From the NCBI RefSeq assembly GCF_028372415.1, contig NC_092873.1:357024128-357088127 (forward strand): a stretch of 64,000 nt of DNA, read 5' to 3'. Positions 22,168 through 33,839 of the stretch are shown here, piece by piece. The stretch comes from Notamacropus eugenii (Eukaryota > Chordata > Mammalia > Diprotodontia > Macropodidae). Each line of letters begins with the position of its first letter. Position 1 is the stretch's first letter. A program made the translations under genes and the position numbers. A model generated the notes under the pieces. That model worked only from the letters and a program-made list of their open reading frames with translations, made no database searches and was not told the origin of the DNA.

Positions 22168-22774
22168 TCAGTTCCCTATGTATTTTAGAAATGAGGCCTT
22201 TGTCACAGACACTAGTTGCAAAAATTCTTTCCCATTTTCTGCTTTTCTCTGAATGTTGGTTGCGCTGGGTTTGTTTGTGCAAAAACTTTTCAATTTAATA
22301 TAATCAAAGTTATCCATTTTGCACTTGATAATGTTCTTCATCTCTTGTTTGGTCAAAAATTTCTCCATTCTCCATAAATCTGACAAATTCATTATTCCTT
22401 GCTCCCCTAATTTGTTCATAGTATCAGGCTTTATACCTAGATCATGCAATCATTTGGACTACATTCTTGTGTAGTGCCAGGCATTGGTCTATGCCCTGTT
22501 TCTGCCACACTGTTATCCTATGTTCCCAACAGATTTTGTCAAACAGTGAATTCTTATCCCTGAAGCTAGGGTCTTTGGGTTTATCAAATAGTAAGTTGCT
22601 ATGTTCATTGACTACTGTGTCCTGAGTACCTAAATTATTCCACTGGTCTACCCTTCTGTTTCTTAGCCAGTACCAAGTCGTTTTGATGATTGCTGGTTTA
22701 TAATACAATTTGAGATCTGGAAGGGCTAGACCAGCTTCCTTAGCATTTATTTTCATTAATTCACTTGATATCAT
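22168..22774 (-). pseudogene. L1 ORF2 C-terminal region
   Basis: Two overlapping pieces (22442-22774 and 22168-22449) encode the post-RT region: GLALPDLKLYYKPAIIKTTW, then YWLRNRRVDQWNNLG, and further on the FDYIKLKSFCTNKPSATNIQ segment. A frame change near 22445 separates them. Part of the full-length L1. Confidence 0.85.
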
Positions 22775-23077
22775 GGAACTTTTGTTCTTCCAGATGAATT
22801 TAGTTATTATTTTTTCTAGCTGTAGAAAATAATTTTTGGTACTTTGATTGGTATGGCACTGAATAAGTACATTAATTAAGGTAGAATTGTCATTTTTATT
22901 ATATTAGTTTGGTGTAGCCACAAGCAACTGATGTTTTTTCACTTATTTAGATCTGACTTTATTTGTGATAAAAGTGTTTTGTAACCGTGTTCATATAGTC
23001 CTTGGGTTTGTTTTGGCAGGTAGACTCCAAGACATTTTGTAGTGTCTCCTGTAGTTTGAAATGGGATTTCTCTTTCT

Positions 23078-23365
23078 CTAGCTATTGGACATTGTCAGTA
23101 ATATACACAGAAATGCAGATGATTTATGCGGGTTTATTTTATAACCTGCAACTTTGCCAAAGTTGTTTCTTATTTCAAATGGTTTTTTACTTGATTCTCT
23201 AGGATTTTCTAAGTATATCATCATATCATCTGCAAAGACTGATAACTTAGTTTCTTCTTTGCCTCTTCTAATTCTTTTGTTATCTTTTTCTTCTCTTCTT
23301 GCTAAATCTAATATTTCTAATACTATATAGAAGAACAGTGGTGATAATGGACATCCTTGTTTCAC
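23078..23365 (-). pseudogene. L1 ORF2 reverse transcriptase core
   Basis: The piece begins MKQGCPLSPLFFYIVLEILD and contains the catalytic FADDMMIYLENP box, followed by KVAGYKINPHKSSAFL. The FADD aspartates are present, but the frame is short and isolated among stops. It belongs to the full-length L1. Confidence 0.9.
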
Positions 23366-23922
23366 CCCCAGTCTTACTGGAAATGCGTCTAGCTTGTTCT
23401 CATTGCATATAATGCTTGATGATGGTTTTTGGTAGCTACTGCTTATTACTTTATGGAAGGTTCCACTTATTCACATGCTTTCCAGTGTTTTCAATAGAAA
23501 TGGGTGTTGTATTTTGTCAAAAACTCTTTCTACATTTATTGAGATAATCATATGATTTCTGTTAGTTTTGTTGTTGAGAAGATCAATGATGCTGATATTT
23601 TCCTAATATTGAACAAGCCCTGTATTCCTAGTATAAATCCTACCTGATCATAATGTGTCATTTTAGGAATAACTTACTGCATTCTTTTTGCTAATATCTC
23701 ATTTAAAGTTTTTGCATCTATATCCACTAGAGAAATTTATCTATAATTTTCTTTCTCTGTTTTGGCTTTTCCTGATTTAGGTATCAGAACAATATTTGTA
23801 TCTTAAAAAGAATTTGGTAGGACGCCCTCTTCATTAATTTTCCTGAATAGTCTATATAATATTGAAATTAACTGTTCTTTAAATGTTTGATAGAATTCAC
23901 TTTTAAATTCATTGGACCTTGG

Positions 23923-26708
23923 AGATTTTTTCTTTTTTCTTTTTATTTATTTAACTTTTAACATTCATTTTCACAAAATTTTGAGTTCCAAATTTTCTCC
24001 CCTTTTGTCCCCTCCCCCCAGCCCAAAACACCAAGCATTCTAATTGCCCCTATCACCAATCTGCTCTCTCTTCTATCATCCCTCTCTGCCCTTGTCTCCA
24101 TCTTCTCTTTTGTCCTGTAGGGCCAGATAACTTTCTATACCCCTTTACCTGTATTTCTTATTTCCTAGTGGCAAGAACAGTACTCGACAGTTGTTCCTAA
24201 CACTTTGAGTTCCAACTTCTTGACCTCCCACCCTCCCCACCCCTTCCCTTTGGAAGGCAAGCAATTCAATATAGGCCAAATCTGTGTAGTTTTGCAAATG
24301 ACTTCCATAATAGTCGTGTTGTATAAGACTAACTATATTTCCCTCCATCCTATCCTGCCCCCCATTACTTCTATTCTCTTTTGATCCTGTCCCTCCCCAT
24401 GAGTGTCGACCTCAAATTGCTCCCTCCTCCCCATGCCCTCCCTTCCATCATGCCCCCCACCCTGCTTATCCCCTTATCCCCCACTTTCCTGTATTGTAAG
24501 ATAGGTTTTCATACCAAAATGAGTGTGCATTTTATTCCTTCCTTTAGTGGAATGTGATGAGAGTAAACTTCATGTTTTTCTCTCACCTCCCCTCTTTATC
24601 CCTCCACTAATAAGTCTTTGCTTGCCTCTTTTATGAGAGATAATTTGCCCCATTCCATTTCTCCCTTTCTCCTCCCAATATATTTCTCTCTCACTGCTTG
24701 ATTTCATTTTGTTAAGATATGATCCCATCCTCTTCAATTCACTCTGTGCATTCTGTCTCTATGTGTGTGTGAGTGTGCGTGTGCATTTGTGTGTGTGTAC
24801 TCCCACCCAATACCCAGATACTGAAAAGTTTCAAGAGTTACAAATATTGTCTTTCCATGTAGGAAAGTAAACAGTTCAACTTTAGTAAGTCCCTTATGAC
24901 TTCTCTTTGCTGTTTACCTTTTCATGCTTCTCTTCATTCTTGTGTTTGAAAGTCAAATTTTCTTTTCAGCTCTGGTCTTTTCATCAAGAATGCTTGAAAG
25001 TCCTCTATTTCATTGAAAGACCAATTTTTCCCCTGAAGTATTATACTCAGTTTTGCTGGGTAGGTGATTCTTGGTTTTAGTCCTACTTCCTTTGACTTCT
25101 GGAATATCCTATTCCATGCCCTTCGATCCCTTAATGTAGAAGCTGCTAGATCTTGTGTTATCCTGATTGTGTTTCCACAATACTTGAATTATTTCTTTCT
25201 AGCTGCTTGCAATATTTTCTCCTTGATCTGGTAACTCTGGAATTTGGTCACAATGTTCCTAGGAGTTTCTCTTTTTGGATCTCTTTCAGGCGGTGTTCTG
25301 TGGATTCCTTGAATATTTATTTTGCCCTCTGGTTCTAGAATCTCAGGGCAGTTTTCCTTGATAATTTCATGAAAGATGATGTCTAGGCTCTTCTCTTGAT
25401 CATGGCTTTCAGGTAGTCCCATAATTTTTAAATTGTCTCTCCTGGGTCTATTTTCCAGGTCTGTTGTTTTTCCAATGAGATATTTCACATTATCTTCCAT
25501 TTTTCCATTCTTCTCTCTTTGTTTTGTGATTTCTTGGTTTTGCACAAAGTCCTTAGCGTCCATCTGTACCATTCCAGTTTTGAAAGATCTATTTTCTTCA
25601 GTGAGCTTTTGAATCTCCTTTTCCATTTGGCCAATTCTTCTTTTGAAAGCATTCTTCTCCTCATTGGCTTTTTGAACCTCTTTTGCCAATTGAGTTAGGC
25701 TAGTTTTCAAGGTGTTATTTTCTTCAACATTTTTTTGGATCTCCTTTAGCAGGGAGCTGATCTGCTGTTCATGCTTTGACTTCAAGTCTCTCATTTCTCT
25801 TCCCAGCTTTTCCTCTACCTCTCTAACTTGATTTTCAAAATTCTTTTTGAGCTCTTCCATGGCCTGAGCCCATTGGGTGGGCGGGGACACAGAAGCCTTG
25901 ATTTCTGTGTCTTTGCCTGATGGTAAGCATTGTTCTTCCTCATCAGAAAGGAAGGGAGGAAATACCTGTTCACCAAGAAAGTAACCTTTTATAGTCTTAT
26001 TTCTTTTCCCTTTTCTGGGCATTTTCCCAGCCAGTGACTTGACTTCTGAGTGTTCTCTTCACACCCACTTGGCCTCCAGATCCTCCCAGCCAGTGCTTGG
26101 GGTCTGAGATTCAAATGTTGCTTCCCAGCCTCAGGGCTTTGGCAGGGGCAGGGTTGCTATTCAGTGTGAGATTAAGTTCAGGTGCTCAGGTGGGGGCAGG
26201 GCCGCCTCTTGGGTTCAGTTCCCTCAGGGGGTTGATGCAGAGACCTTCAACAATGGATCAGGGCTTCTGCCTGCTTAGGGAGCCTGGGTCTACTGTCACC
26301 TCCACCACTGCCTTCCGAGGGGGCCTGAGTTATGGGGGCACCCCACTCCCCTCTCGACCCGCCAAAGAGACCCTCTCACTGACCCTTGTCACCTGTGGGT
26401 GGAGGGACCCACTGGGCTGCTGGAGATTCTATCCCTGAAGCCTGCTCGGATCCACTTCTCTCGGTGCCATGCGGCCAAGGCAGGGCTGGGCTCAGCTCTG
26501 GGTCCGCAGCGTGAAGGACCTTTTGCGAGAGGTTTTCAGGCTCTCTGGAACAAAAATCTCGTCTGCTCCATTGTTCTGTGGCTTCTGCTGCTCCAGAATT
26601 TGTTGGGAGTTCTTTTTTACAGATATTTTATGGGCTGTGGGTTCAGAGTTAGCGTATGTGTTTCTTTCTACTCCACCATCTTGGCTCCACCTGTCAAGAT
26701 TTTTTCTT
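23923..26708 (-). mobile_element. HAL1 element (copy 1) inserted in L1 ORF2
   Basis: The element is 23935-26696, about 2.76 kb, flanked by a perfect 12-nt target duplication AGATTTTTTCTT (23923-23934 and 26697-26708). It has an intact layout: 5' GGTGGAGCCAAGATGGTGG start, about 670 bp of GC-rich 5' UTR, ORF1 (26022-24934) and a 3' UTR of about 1 kb with no ORF2. The host L1 ORF2 resumes on both sides. The 24026-25290 part is almost identical to the inverted copy at 35252-36516. Confidence 0.93.
24934..26022 (-). pseudogene. HAL1 ORF1, intact but for one stop (362 codons)
   Basis: This is an L1-type ORF1 protein, an RNA-binding trimer that packages the element's RNA. It starts MPRKGKRNKTIKGYFLGE; residues about 65-165 form a coiled coil (EELKKNFENQVREVEEKL and the repeated NEEKN/EENNTLK heptads). 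The RRM-like domain spans about 175-275 (GKTTDLENRPRRDNLKIMG), and the C-terminal domain has HRTPPERDPKRETPRNIV and KEKILQAARKK. The only interruption of the 362-codon frame is TAA at 25191-25189, a CAA glutamine codon in the copy at 60.3 kb. The inverted copy at 35.35 kb has the same stop. Its coding integrity is far better than that of the L1 around it, so it is a younger insertion. Confidence 0.9.
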
Positions 26709-27249
26709 AGGGAGTTTACTGATGACTTATTCAATTTCTTTTTCTGAAAATATTTAAGTATTCAAATTCTCTTCTGTTAATCTGGGCGATTTATTTTTTT
26801 TTAAAAAATTCATATTTCTCACTTACATTATCAAATTTGGGGACATACAGTTGGGCAACATAATTTCTAGTTATTGTTTTAATTTCCTCCTCCTTGGAGG
26901 TGAGTTCACCCTTTTCATTTTTGATATTGGTAATTTGTTTTTCTTCTTTCTTTTTTTAAATCAAATTGACCAAATATTTAACAATTTTATTGACTTTTTC
27001 ATAAAACCAACTCTTAGTTTTATTTATTAGTTCAATAGTTTTCTTCATTTCGATTTTATTAATCTCTCCTTTGATTCTTGATAATTCTAATTTAATATTT
27101 ACCTGGGGGTTTTCAATCTGTTCTTTTTCTAGCTTTTTCAGCTACATGCCCAATTTATTGATCTTCTCTTTCTCTATTTTATTTATGTTGGCATTCAATG
27201 ATATAAAACTTTCCCTAAAAACTTCTTTTGCAATATCTCATAAGTTTTG

Positions 27250-27807
27250 TTAAGTTGTCTCATTATTTTTATTCTCTGTAATGAAGTTATTGATTGTTTC
27301 TGTGTTTTGTTGTTTAACCCACTCATTCTTTCGGATTAGATTATTTAGTTTCCAATTAATTTTTAGCCTATCTTTCCATGCCCTTTTATTATATATAATT
27401 TTTATTGCATTATGTTCTGAGAAGGATGCATTGACTATCTCTGCCTTTCTGTACTGGATTGTGAGGTTGTTATGCTCTAGCACACAGTCAATTTTTGCAT
27501 ATGTGCCATGTACCACTGGGGAAAAGGTATATTCCTTTCTATCCTCATTCAGTTTTCTCCATAGATCTATCATACCTACCTCATGCAGAATTCTATTCAC
27601 TTCCTTAACTTCTTTCTTATTTATTTTGAGGTTAGCTTTATCAGGTTCAGAGAGGGGGAGGTTGAGGTCCCTTACTAGTGTACTTTTGCTGTTTATTTCT
27701 TCCTGTAACTCCCTTAACTTCTTCTCTACGAATGTGGATATTATACCACTTGATGCATATATGTTTAGTAATGAAATGGCTTCATTGTCTATGGTGACTT
27801 TTAGCAA
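27250..27807 (-). pseudogene. L1 ORF2 endonuclease domain
   Basis: A 185-codon frame with SLLNIYASSG, a changed GDFN box (RDLNLPLSEPD), YTFSPVVHGTYAKIDCVLEH and the SEHNAIKI box. This is the AP-endonuclease half of L1 ORF2. Key residues are partly altered, as expected for a dead copy. Confidence 0.9.
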
Positions 27808-28659
27808 GATATAGTTTTCTTCATTATCTCTTTTGATTAGATTTTTTTCTGCTTTTGCTTTGTCTGAAATTAAGATTTGTAACCTTGCTTTTTTTTAGAT
27901 TAGCTGAAGCATAATACATTTTACTCCAATCTTTTACCTTTACCCTGTGTGTATTCCCCTGTTTCAAATGTGTTTCTCTAAACAACATATTGTTGGACTA
28001 TGGTTTTTAATCCATTCTGCTATCCACTTCCGTTTTATAGGAGAGTCAATCCTATTCACATTCTCAGTTATGATTACTATCTGTGTGTCTCCTTCCATCC
28101 TATTTCTGCCTGTTTATGCTTTTAGTTCTCCCTTCTCCCTTCCTCTCCACAATACAGATTTAATTTTTGACCACCTGCTCCCTCATTCTTCCCACCCTTC
28201 TGTCAGCTCCTTTCTGTTTATTTCCCCTTTTCCCTTACTACTCCTTTATAGCCTCCTTTTTTTCTTTTTCATATTTTCTTTCCCTTTTCTTTTCCTTTTT
28301 TTCTTTTCTCACCTTTTCTTTCACCTTTCCTCTCCTATTGCCTATTGGACTACTTATATTTCTATACTAAACTGATTTTGTTGTTCCCTCCTTGAACCAA
28401 ATCAAATGAGAATAAATCTCAAACAGTGCTCATCTCCCTCCCCTCTTTCCCTTTATTGTAATATGTTTTCCTTCCTCTTCCTGTGATATAATTTCCCTTT
28501 TTCTGCCTCATCTTTTTCACATCTCCCATTACAATCCCTTCACATCCTTAAATCACATTTTTATCATCACATCATTTAATTTATACCAACTCACACCATC
28601 TATGTATATCCCTTTTAAATATCATAATAAATATACAATTCTCAAGATTAACAAATATC

Positions 28660-30500
28660 ATCTTCCTTTAAAGGAATGCAAAAAGTTTGCCCATATTGGA
28701 TAACAAGTTGTTTCCCTACCCCTGTTTACCTTTTTTCCCTCTCTTGAGACTTGTATTTGAAGATCAATTTTCTATTGAACTCTAACCTTTTCATCAGGAA
28801 GATCTGGAAATCCCTTATTTTATTGAGTATCCATCTCCTTGCTGAAATATTATGCTCAACTTTGCTGGGTAATTGATCATTGGTTGTAATCTCAGCTCCT
28901 TTGCCTTATGAAATATCATATTCTAATCCCTCAGATCTTTTAATGAAGAAGCTGCAAGGTCCAGTGTGACTCTGATTGTAGTTCTTTAATATTTTAGTTG
29001 TTTCTTTCTGGCTGCCTGAAGTATTTTCTCGTTCACTTGATAATTCTGGAGTTTGGCAACAATATTCATTGGTGTTTTCAGTTGGAATCTCTTTCAGGAG
29101 GTGATCGGTAGATTCTTTCGAAGACTATTTTGCACTCTGAATCTAGGACCTCAGAGAAGTTTTCCTTGATAGTTTCTTGGAAGATATTGTTCAGGTTCTT
29201 TTTCTCATCATGACTTTCCAGTAAACCAAAAATTCTTAGATTTTTTTTCTTGGATCTATTTTCCAGGTCGGTTGTTTTTCCAATGAGATATTTTACACTC
29301 TTCTATTTTTTTATTCTTTAGATTCTATTTGACTGATTATTGACATCTCAGGGAGTCATTAGCTTCTACTTGCCCAATTCTAATTTTTAATAGATTGCTT
29401 TCTTTAGTTAATTTTTGCATCTCCTTTTCCATTTGCCCAATTTTTCCAGTTAGGTTTTGTATTTCTTTATCTCTTTGTCCAATTTTCTTTTTAAATTCTT
29501 CTGTGAATTCCTTTTCATATTTTAAAAATCATTAGCCAGTGCACACTCATTTTGGTATGAAAACCTATCTTACAATACAGGAAAGTGGGAGAGGAGGAGA
29601 TAAGCAGGGTGGGGGGGATGATGTAAGGGAGGGCAGTGGGAAGAGGGAGCAACTTGAATTCAACACTCTTGGGGAGGGACAGGATCAAAAGAGAGAACAG
29701 AAGCAATGGGGGGCAGGATAGGATGGAGGGAAATATAGTTAGTGTTACACAACACAACTATTATGGAAGTCATTTGCCAAACTACACAGATATGGCCTAT
29801 ATTGAATTGCTTGTCTTCCCAAAGGGATTGGGTGGGGAGGGAGGGAGGAAGAGAAGTTGGAACTCAAAGTTTTAGGAACAGCTGTTGAGTTCTGTTCTTG
29901 CTACTAGGAAATAAGAAATACAGGTAATGGGGTATAGAAAGTTATCTGGCCCTACAGGACAAAAGAGAAGATGGGGACAAGGGAAGGGAGGGATGATAGA
30001 AGAGAGGGCAGACTTGTGGGGCAATTAGAATGCTTGGTGTGTTGGAGTGGGGGGAGGGGACAAATGGGGAGAAAATTTGAAACCCAATATTTTGTGAAAA
30101 TGAATGGTAAAAGTTAAATAAACAAATTTAAAATGATTAGATTAGAAAAAAAATCATTAGCCAAATTTTCTTCTGCCTCTCTAATTTGACTTTTAAAGCC
30201 TTTCTTGAACTCTCCCAAGAATGCTCTTTGGGCTTGAGACCAGTTCATATTCCCTTCTGAGGCTTCAGATGGGAGTACAGTCTCAATGTTCTTCTAATCA
30301 GTATTCGTGTCTTGGTCCTTGTCCCCATAGTAAGCTGCTATGGTCTTTTTTGATTTGCTTCTTGAGCATGATCATCACCTTTTCCTTGACTTTTGAAGTG
30401 GATCTCTCCTTCTTTGGCACAGGGGGCTCTGTCCCACAATCCTTGTTCTTAGAACTTGAGACTTTGTGTATTGTGGCCTCTGGTTCTTTCAACTAGAATT
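28660..30500 (-). pseudogene. L1 ORF1 remnants
   Basis: The reverse complement gives diverged coiled-coil, RRM (SRRKNLRIFGLL-like) and C-terminal segments that match HAL1 ORF1 in order. A 64-codon piece at 30298-30492 is lysine-rich N-terminal sequence. The frame has many stops and is split by the HAL1 fragment at 29539-30148. Confidence 0.75.
29524..30163 (+). mobile_element. HAL1 3' UTR fragment inserted in L1 ORF1
   Basis: A 610-bp, 5'-truncated HAL1 tail (29539-30148) ends in an A-rich tract. It is flanked by a perfect 15-nt target duplication, AAAAATCATTAGCCA (29524-29538 and 30149-30163). Its sequence follows the HAL1 3' UTR from the TGCACACTCATTTTGGTATG block to the TTTTGTGAAAATGAATG end. 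It carries no ORF. Confidence 0.93.
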
Positions 30501-31965
30501 TAGAATGCTTCAGCTTACCTGGGGCTGAGCTGGCTGGTGTGTTAAAGTAAAGGCCAGGTGAACTCTTTCTGAGTTTCCCTGGAGTTGCCCACAGGCAAGC
30601 TCAGTGTCTGGTAAACCCTATCTGTGCTCATGTCTGCCCAATTCCCTGACTGTGCTAAGGCATGTCTGGGGTTCTGGTATTGGCACTTACTGTGCCCACC
30701 GCCCCCTCCCGAACCTCAGGATTTCCTCCTGGTTCACTGAGGTGGGGCTGTCTCAGACAACTCTGATCCTGCACTGGTCTCCTTCAGCCACAGCAAGAGG
30801 TACTCCCCTTAATGATTTTCCTCATGCTAAGACACTGTTTACCCATTTGGCTGATCCCAGTATTCCAGGATTTTTCCTGGGGAAATATTCTCTGGGTTTT
30901 TCAAGGTCAACAAGGGGAGGGGTAGAGTATTTACAGATCACTCCATCTTGGTTCCCAGAAGTTCAACTAGGTGACTTAGAGAAATTTAATCTGTGGGCTG
31001 ATAGTCTCAAAAGAGGGTACGGCTGTTACCTGGGATTCTGACCTTCTCTCTCACTCAGTTCTACTGGACTCCTGTCCTGGGCTGATATGTTTGAGAATCC
31101 ACTCGGCTGCCTCTGCTTCCAACCTCCAGGCACTTCCTGGTCAGTTTTTCTATGGCAGGTTCATGTTGGTACAGCCTGTTCACTGTGCACTGTGCACTCC
31201 TCCAGTCCCATGCAACAGATTCTTCCCGTTGACCTTCCAGGCTGTCCTGAGCTGAAACTGTACCATATTCTATCTCCTATTGGATTCTGCCACTCTAAAA
31301 TTTGTTCAGTCTCTTTTTAAAGCTGTCTTAAGGTGTTTGTTGTACAGCTTAGGTGAATACTCACTCTCACTCCACCATCTTGGCTCCACCTTAGAGTGTG
31401 TTTTAATCTGCATTCAGACTCCATCAGTTCTTTCTCTGGAGGCGGATAGCAGTTTTCCTTATCAGTTCATTAGAACTCTCTTAAATCATTGTATTACTGA
31501 AAATAGCTAAGTCATACACAGTTGATCATTATATAATATTACTATTACTCTGTAGAATGTTGACCTGATTCTGCTCACTTCTCTTTGCATCTGCTCATGT
31601 AAGTCTTTACAGTTTTGTTTTGTTTTGTTTTTTTTGCGAAATCATCCTGCTCCTCATTTCTTATAGCACAATAGCATTCCATCACAATCATATACCATAA
31701 CTTGTTCAGCCATTCCCTGATTCATGGCCATCCCCTCAATTTCCTATTCTCTGCCACCACAAAAAGAGTTGGTATAAATATTTTTATACATATAGATCCT
31801 TTTCCTTTTTCTTTGATGTCTTTGGAGTACAGGCAGTAGTGATATTGCTTGGTCAAAGAGTATGCACTGTTTTGTAGTCCTTCGTGCATAGTTCCAAACT
31901 GTTCTCTAGAGTGGTTGGATTAATTCACAACTTCACCAGTAGTTTGTTAGTGCACCTCTTTTCCC

Positions 31966-33839
31966 TCATTCCCTTCAAATGTTTCACAGCTTTAGATCCC
32001 AACTTCTCAAATTACTGGAGGGTATTTTCTTACATTTCTTCTTTGGGGACAAAATTATTCCATGTAATTTCACAGAATGTATAGATATTTAACAAATGGT
32101 AATAGTGTAGAAGGGAATTTGAAGCTAGATCTAGGAAACAGATCTAGCAAGTCCATGGTTAGTCTGTTTGTTGTTTGTTTGTTTAAAATGAAACCATAAA
32201 CCATGGTTTAAAATGAAACCATGAACCATAAAAATCTATTTAAAACTACCTTAATAATTGAAGTGTAAAAAAAAAAACCTCAAGAATGCAAAGGACATAA
32301 AATACCTCTTCCCCAATAATTCAGCAAGGACCTGAAGGAATGTCTTGCTGGTGATTTGTACTCATGAAAAAATTACTGATCTGTTTGAGACCCTGAGACA
32401 ATCTTTTTATGACTTAAGATGAAAGGCCTACAAAGCAGTAGATGGGGCTAAATGTTAGGAATAGACAAAGGCTAGTAACAATTGTGGTAGCCCAAGAGCC
32501 AGTTCAAACTTCATATACATTTGTATACATATTCATGCATACATTTATATATATGTCTATACACACATGTATACAGGCATGTATGTACATACTATGTCTA
32601 TGCATACATATTACACATGTATGACATAGCCAAGCATATTGTGTCTTCTATTGTATAATGTTAGTTATGATTACGTATTATATTGTTGTTGATTTTAAAA
32701 TTATAACAAACACATATATCCACACACATTGTATATGGATATACACTTTTTCAACTAATAAGCATTTACCTTTTTTCCCTTCCATGTCTACCACTAAAGA
32801 AATAGAGAAGAAAACAATAAAACAACGTAACAGATTACAAACAATGTGCAAACAACTTTGTATCAAATGTGCAAAGTAAAGCAAAGAAAGTTCTCATTAG
32901 CTGTGTCCAAAAATGTACATCTTATTCCTCATCTTGAATCCATGATCTTGCTATTAGGAAGTGGGTCGTGTTTTTCATCATTCTTCTGGAATCATGATTG
33001 TCGATTATTTTCTCTCAAAGTTCTGAACTTTTAAAAAGTTGTTCATTGAAAAACTTGTTTTTATAGTATAAATCATTCTCTAGGCTATGCTCTCTTCATT
33101 TTGCATCATTCAACTCAAAGAAGAAACAGGAGACAGAGGAGAGGGGGATTAGAGTTAGTGAGACATTAGTCATAAATAAAATAATTCTAAACTAAGAGAC
33201 TGTGAAGAGAGGTTTAAAAGAAAAGAAAGAAAAATGGGAGAGAGAAATGGGCAAGGGAGAAGAAACTCAATGCATCAAGCATAGAACACTGGTGCTGAAC
33301 ACACTTCCCTCCCACAATCCTCTTCTTTTTAAAAAGACTATTGGAAACAAAGAGGGGAAGTACAGTTACAATCCCAACTATTAATGTAAATGGGATCAAC
33401 CTACTACATCTTCTTTCTATATGTGCATGTCATGACCAGTCCACAAGGAAAATTTTAGTATTAAGAAAGTAGTGTCATTTTGTGTCATTTATCAACTTAG
33501 GATCACTGAAAGTATCACTCGGCTTCCCAAATGTAATGTAGTCACTTGTCTTCTTTTTTCCCATTCTGGTGCCAGATCACTATCCTGACTTCAAAAGTGA
33601 AACAGAAAAAGATGACTGAAAAGGAGGGTTTGAAACATACTAGGTAAATGAAAGGAAGTTGGGAGAGCTATTTCACTGAATGACAGACAGGGTCAAGATT
33701 GAAAGAGATCATGAAAAAAAATCCAGTGTATATGGATAATCATTTGTGTCCTTTTTGTGTTTGTTACCCTGTTAACAAATGTTATAATCAGTAACTCTGA
33801 TGTTTATTTATATCTAGTTGATTAGGGCTGTCAATATAT
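31966..33839. other. Intergenic with simple repeats; possible L1 scrap
   Basis: There is a 25-nt imperfect tandem duplication with GTTTAAAATGAAACCAT at about 32184-32231 and AT/GT-rich simple sequence at 32508-32760. At about 33340-33400 a stretch reads like the start of L1 ORF2 (INVNGI), too short to be sure. No host gene is seen. Confidence 0.45.

Larger units (their letters stand above)
21147..31404 (-). mobile_element. Full-length L1 LINE with two HAL1 insertions
   Basis: The element is 21160-31391, between a 13-nt target duplication with one mismatch (TARAGTGTGTTTT at 21147-21159 and 31392-31404). Removing the two nested insertions leaves about 6.8 kb, full L1 length. Reading on the minus strand: the GGTGGAGCCAAGATGG start at 31391, a 5' UTR to about 30.5 kb, ORF1 remnants at 30.5-28.7 kb, a pyrimidine-rich inter-ORF spacer at 28.65-28.1 kb, ORF2 from about 28.1 kb to 21.8 kb, then the 3' UTR. 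All frames are interrupted many times, so it is inactive. Confidence 0.88.
20915..31965 (-). mobile_element. Outer L1 (3' part), split by a younger L1
   Basis: The 3' end lies at 20915-21149 and the remainder of the 3' UTR plus the end of ORF2 at 31405-31965. The two halves join smoothly: the spacer before the TGCATTCAGACTCCATC block is cut at 21159 and continues at 31405. Everything between is the inserted L1 and its own insertions. The outer element is 5'-truncated near 31965 and badly decayed. Confidence 0.8.

Noticed and set aside
26097-26747. Frames of 80-113 codons opposite the HAL1 5' UTR
   Set aside because: They are in the GC-rich 5' UTR of HAL1 copy 1, and a similar shadow appears in copy 2 at 34104-34496.
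22168-27807. L1 ORF2 as an active reverse transcriptase gene
   Set aside because: The endonuclease, RT and C-terminal pieces are in different frames, carry many stops and are split by a 2.76-kb insertion.
33340-33420. Start of an L1 ORF2 (INVNGI) as a separate L1
   Set aside because: Only about 60 bases are convincing and the surroundings do not match, so it is mentioned but not called.
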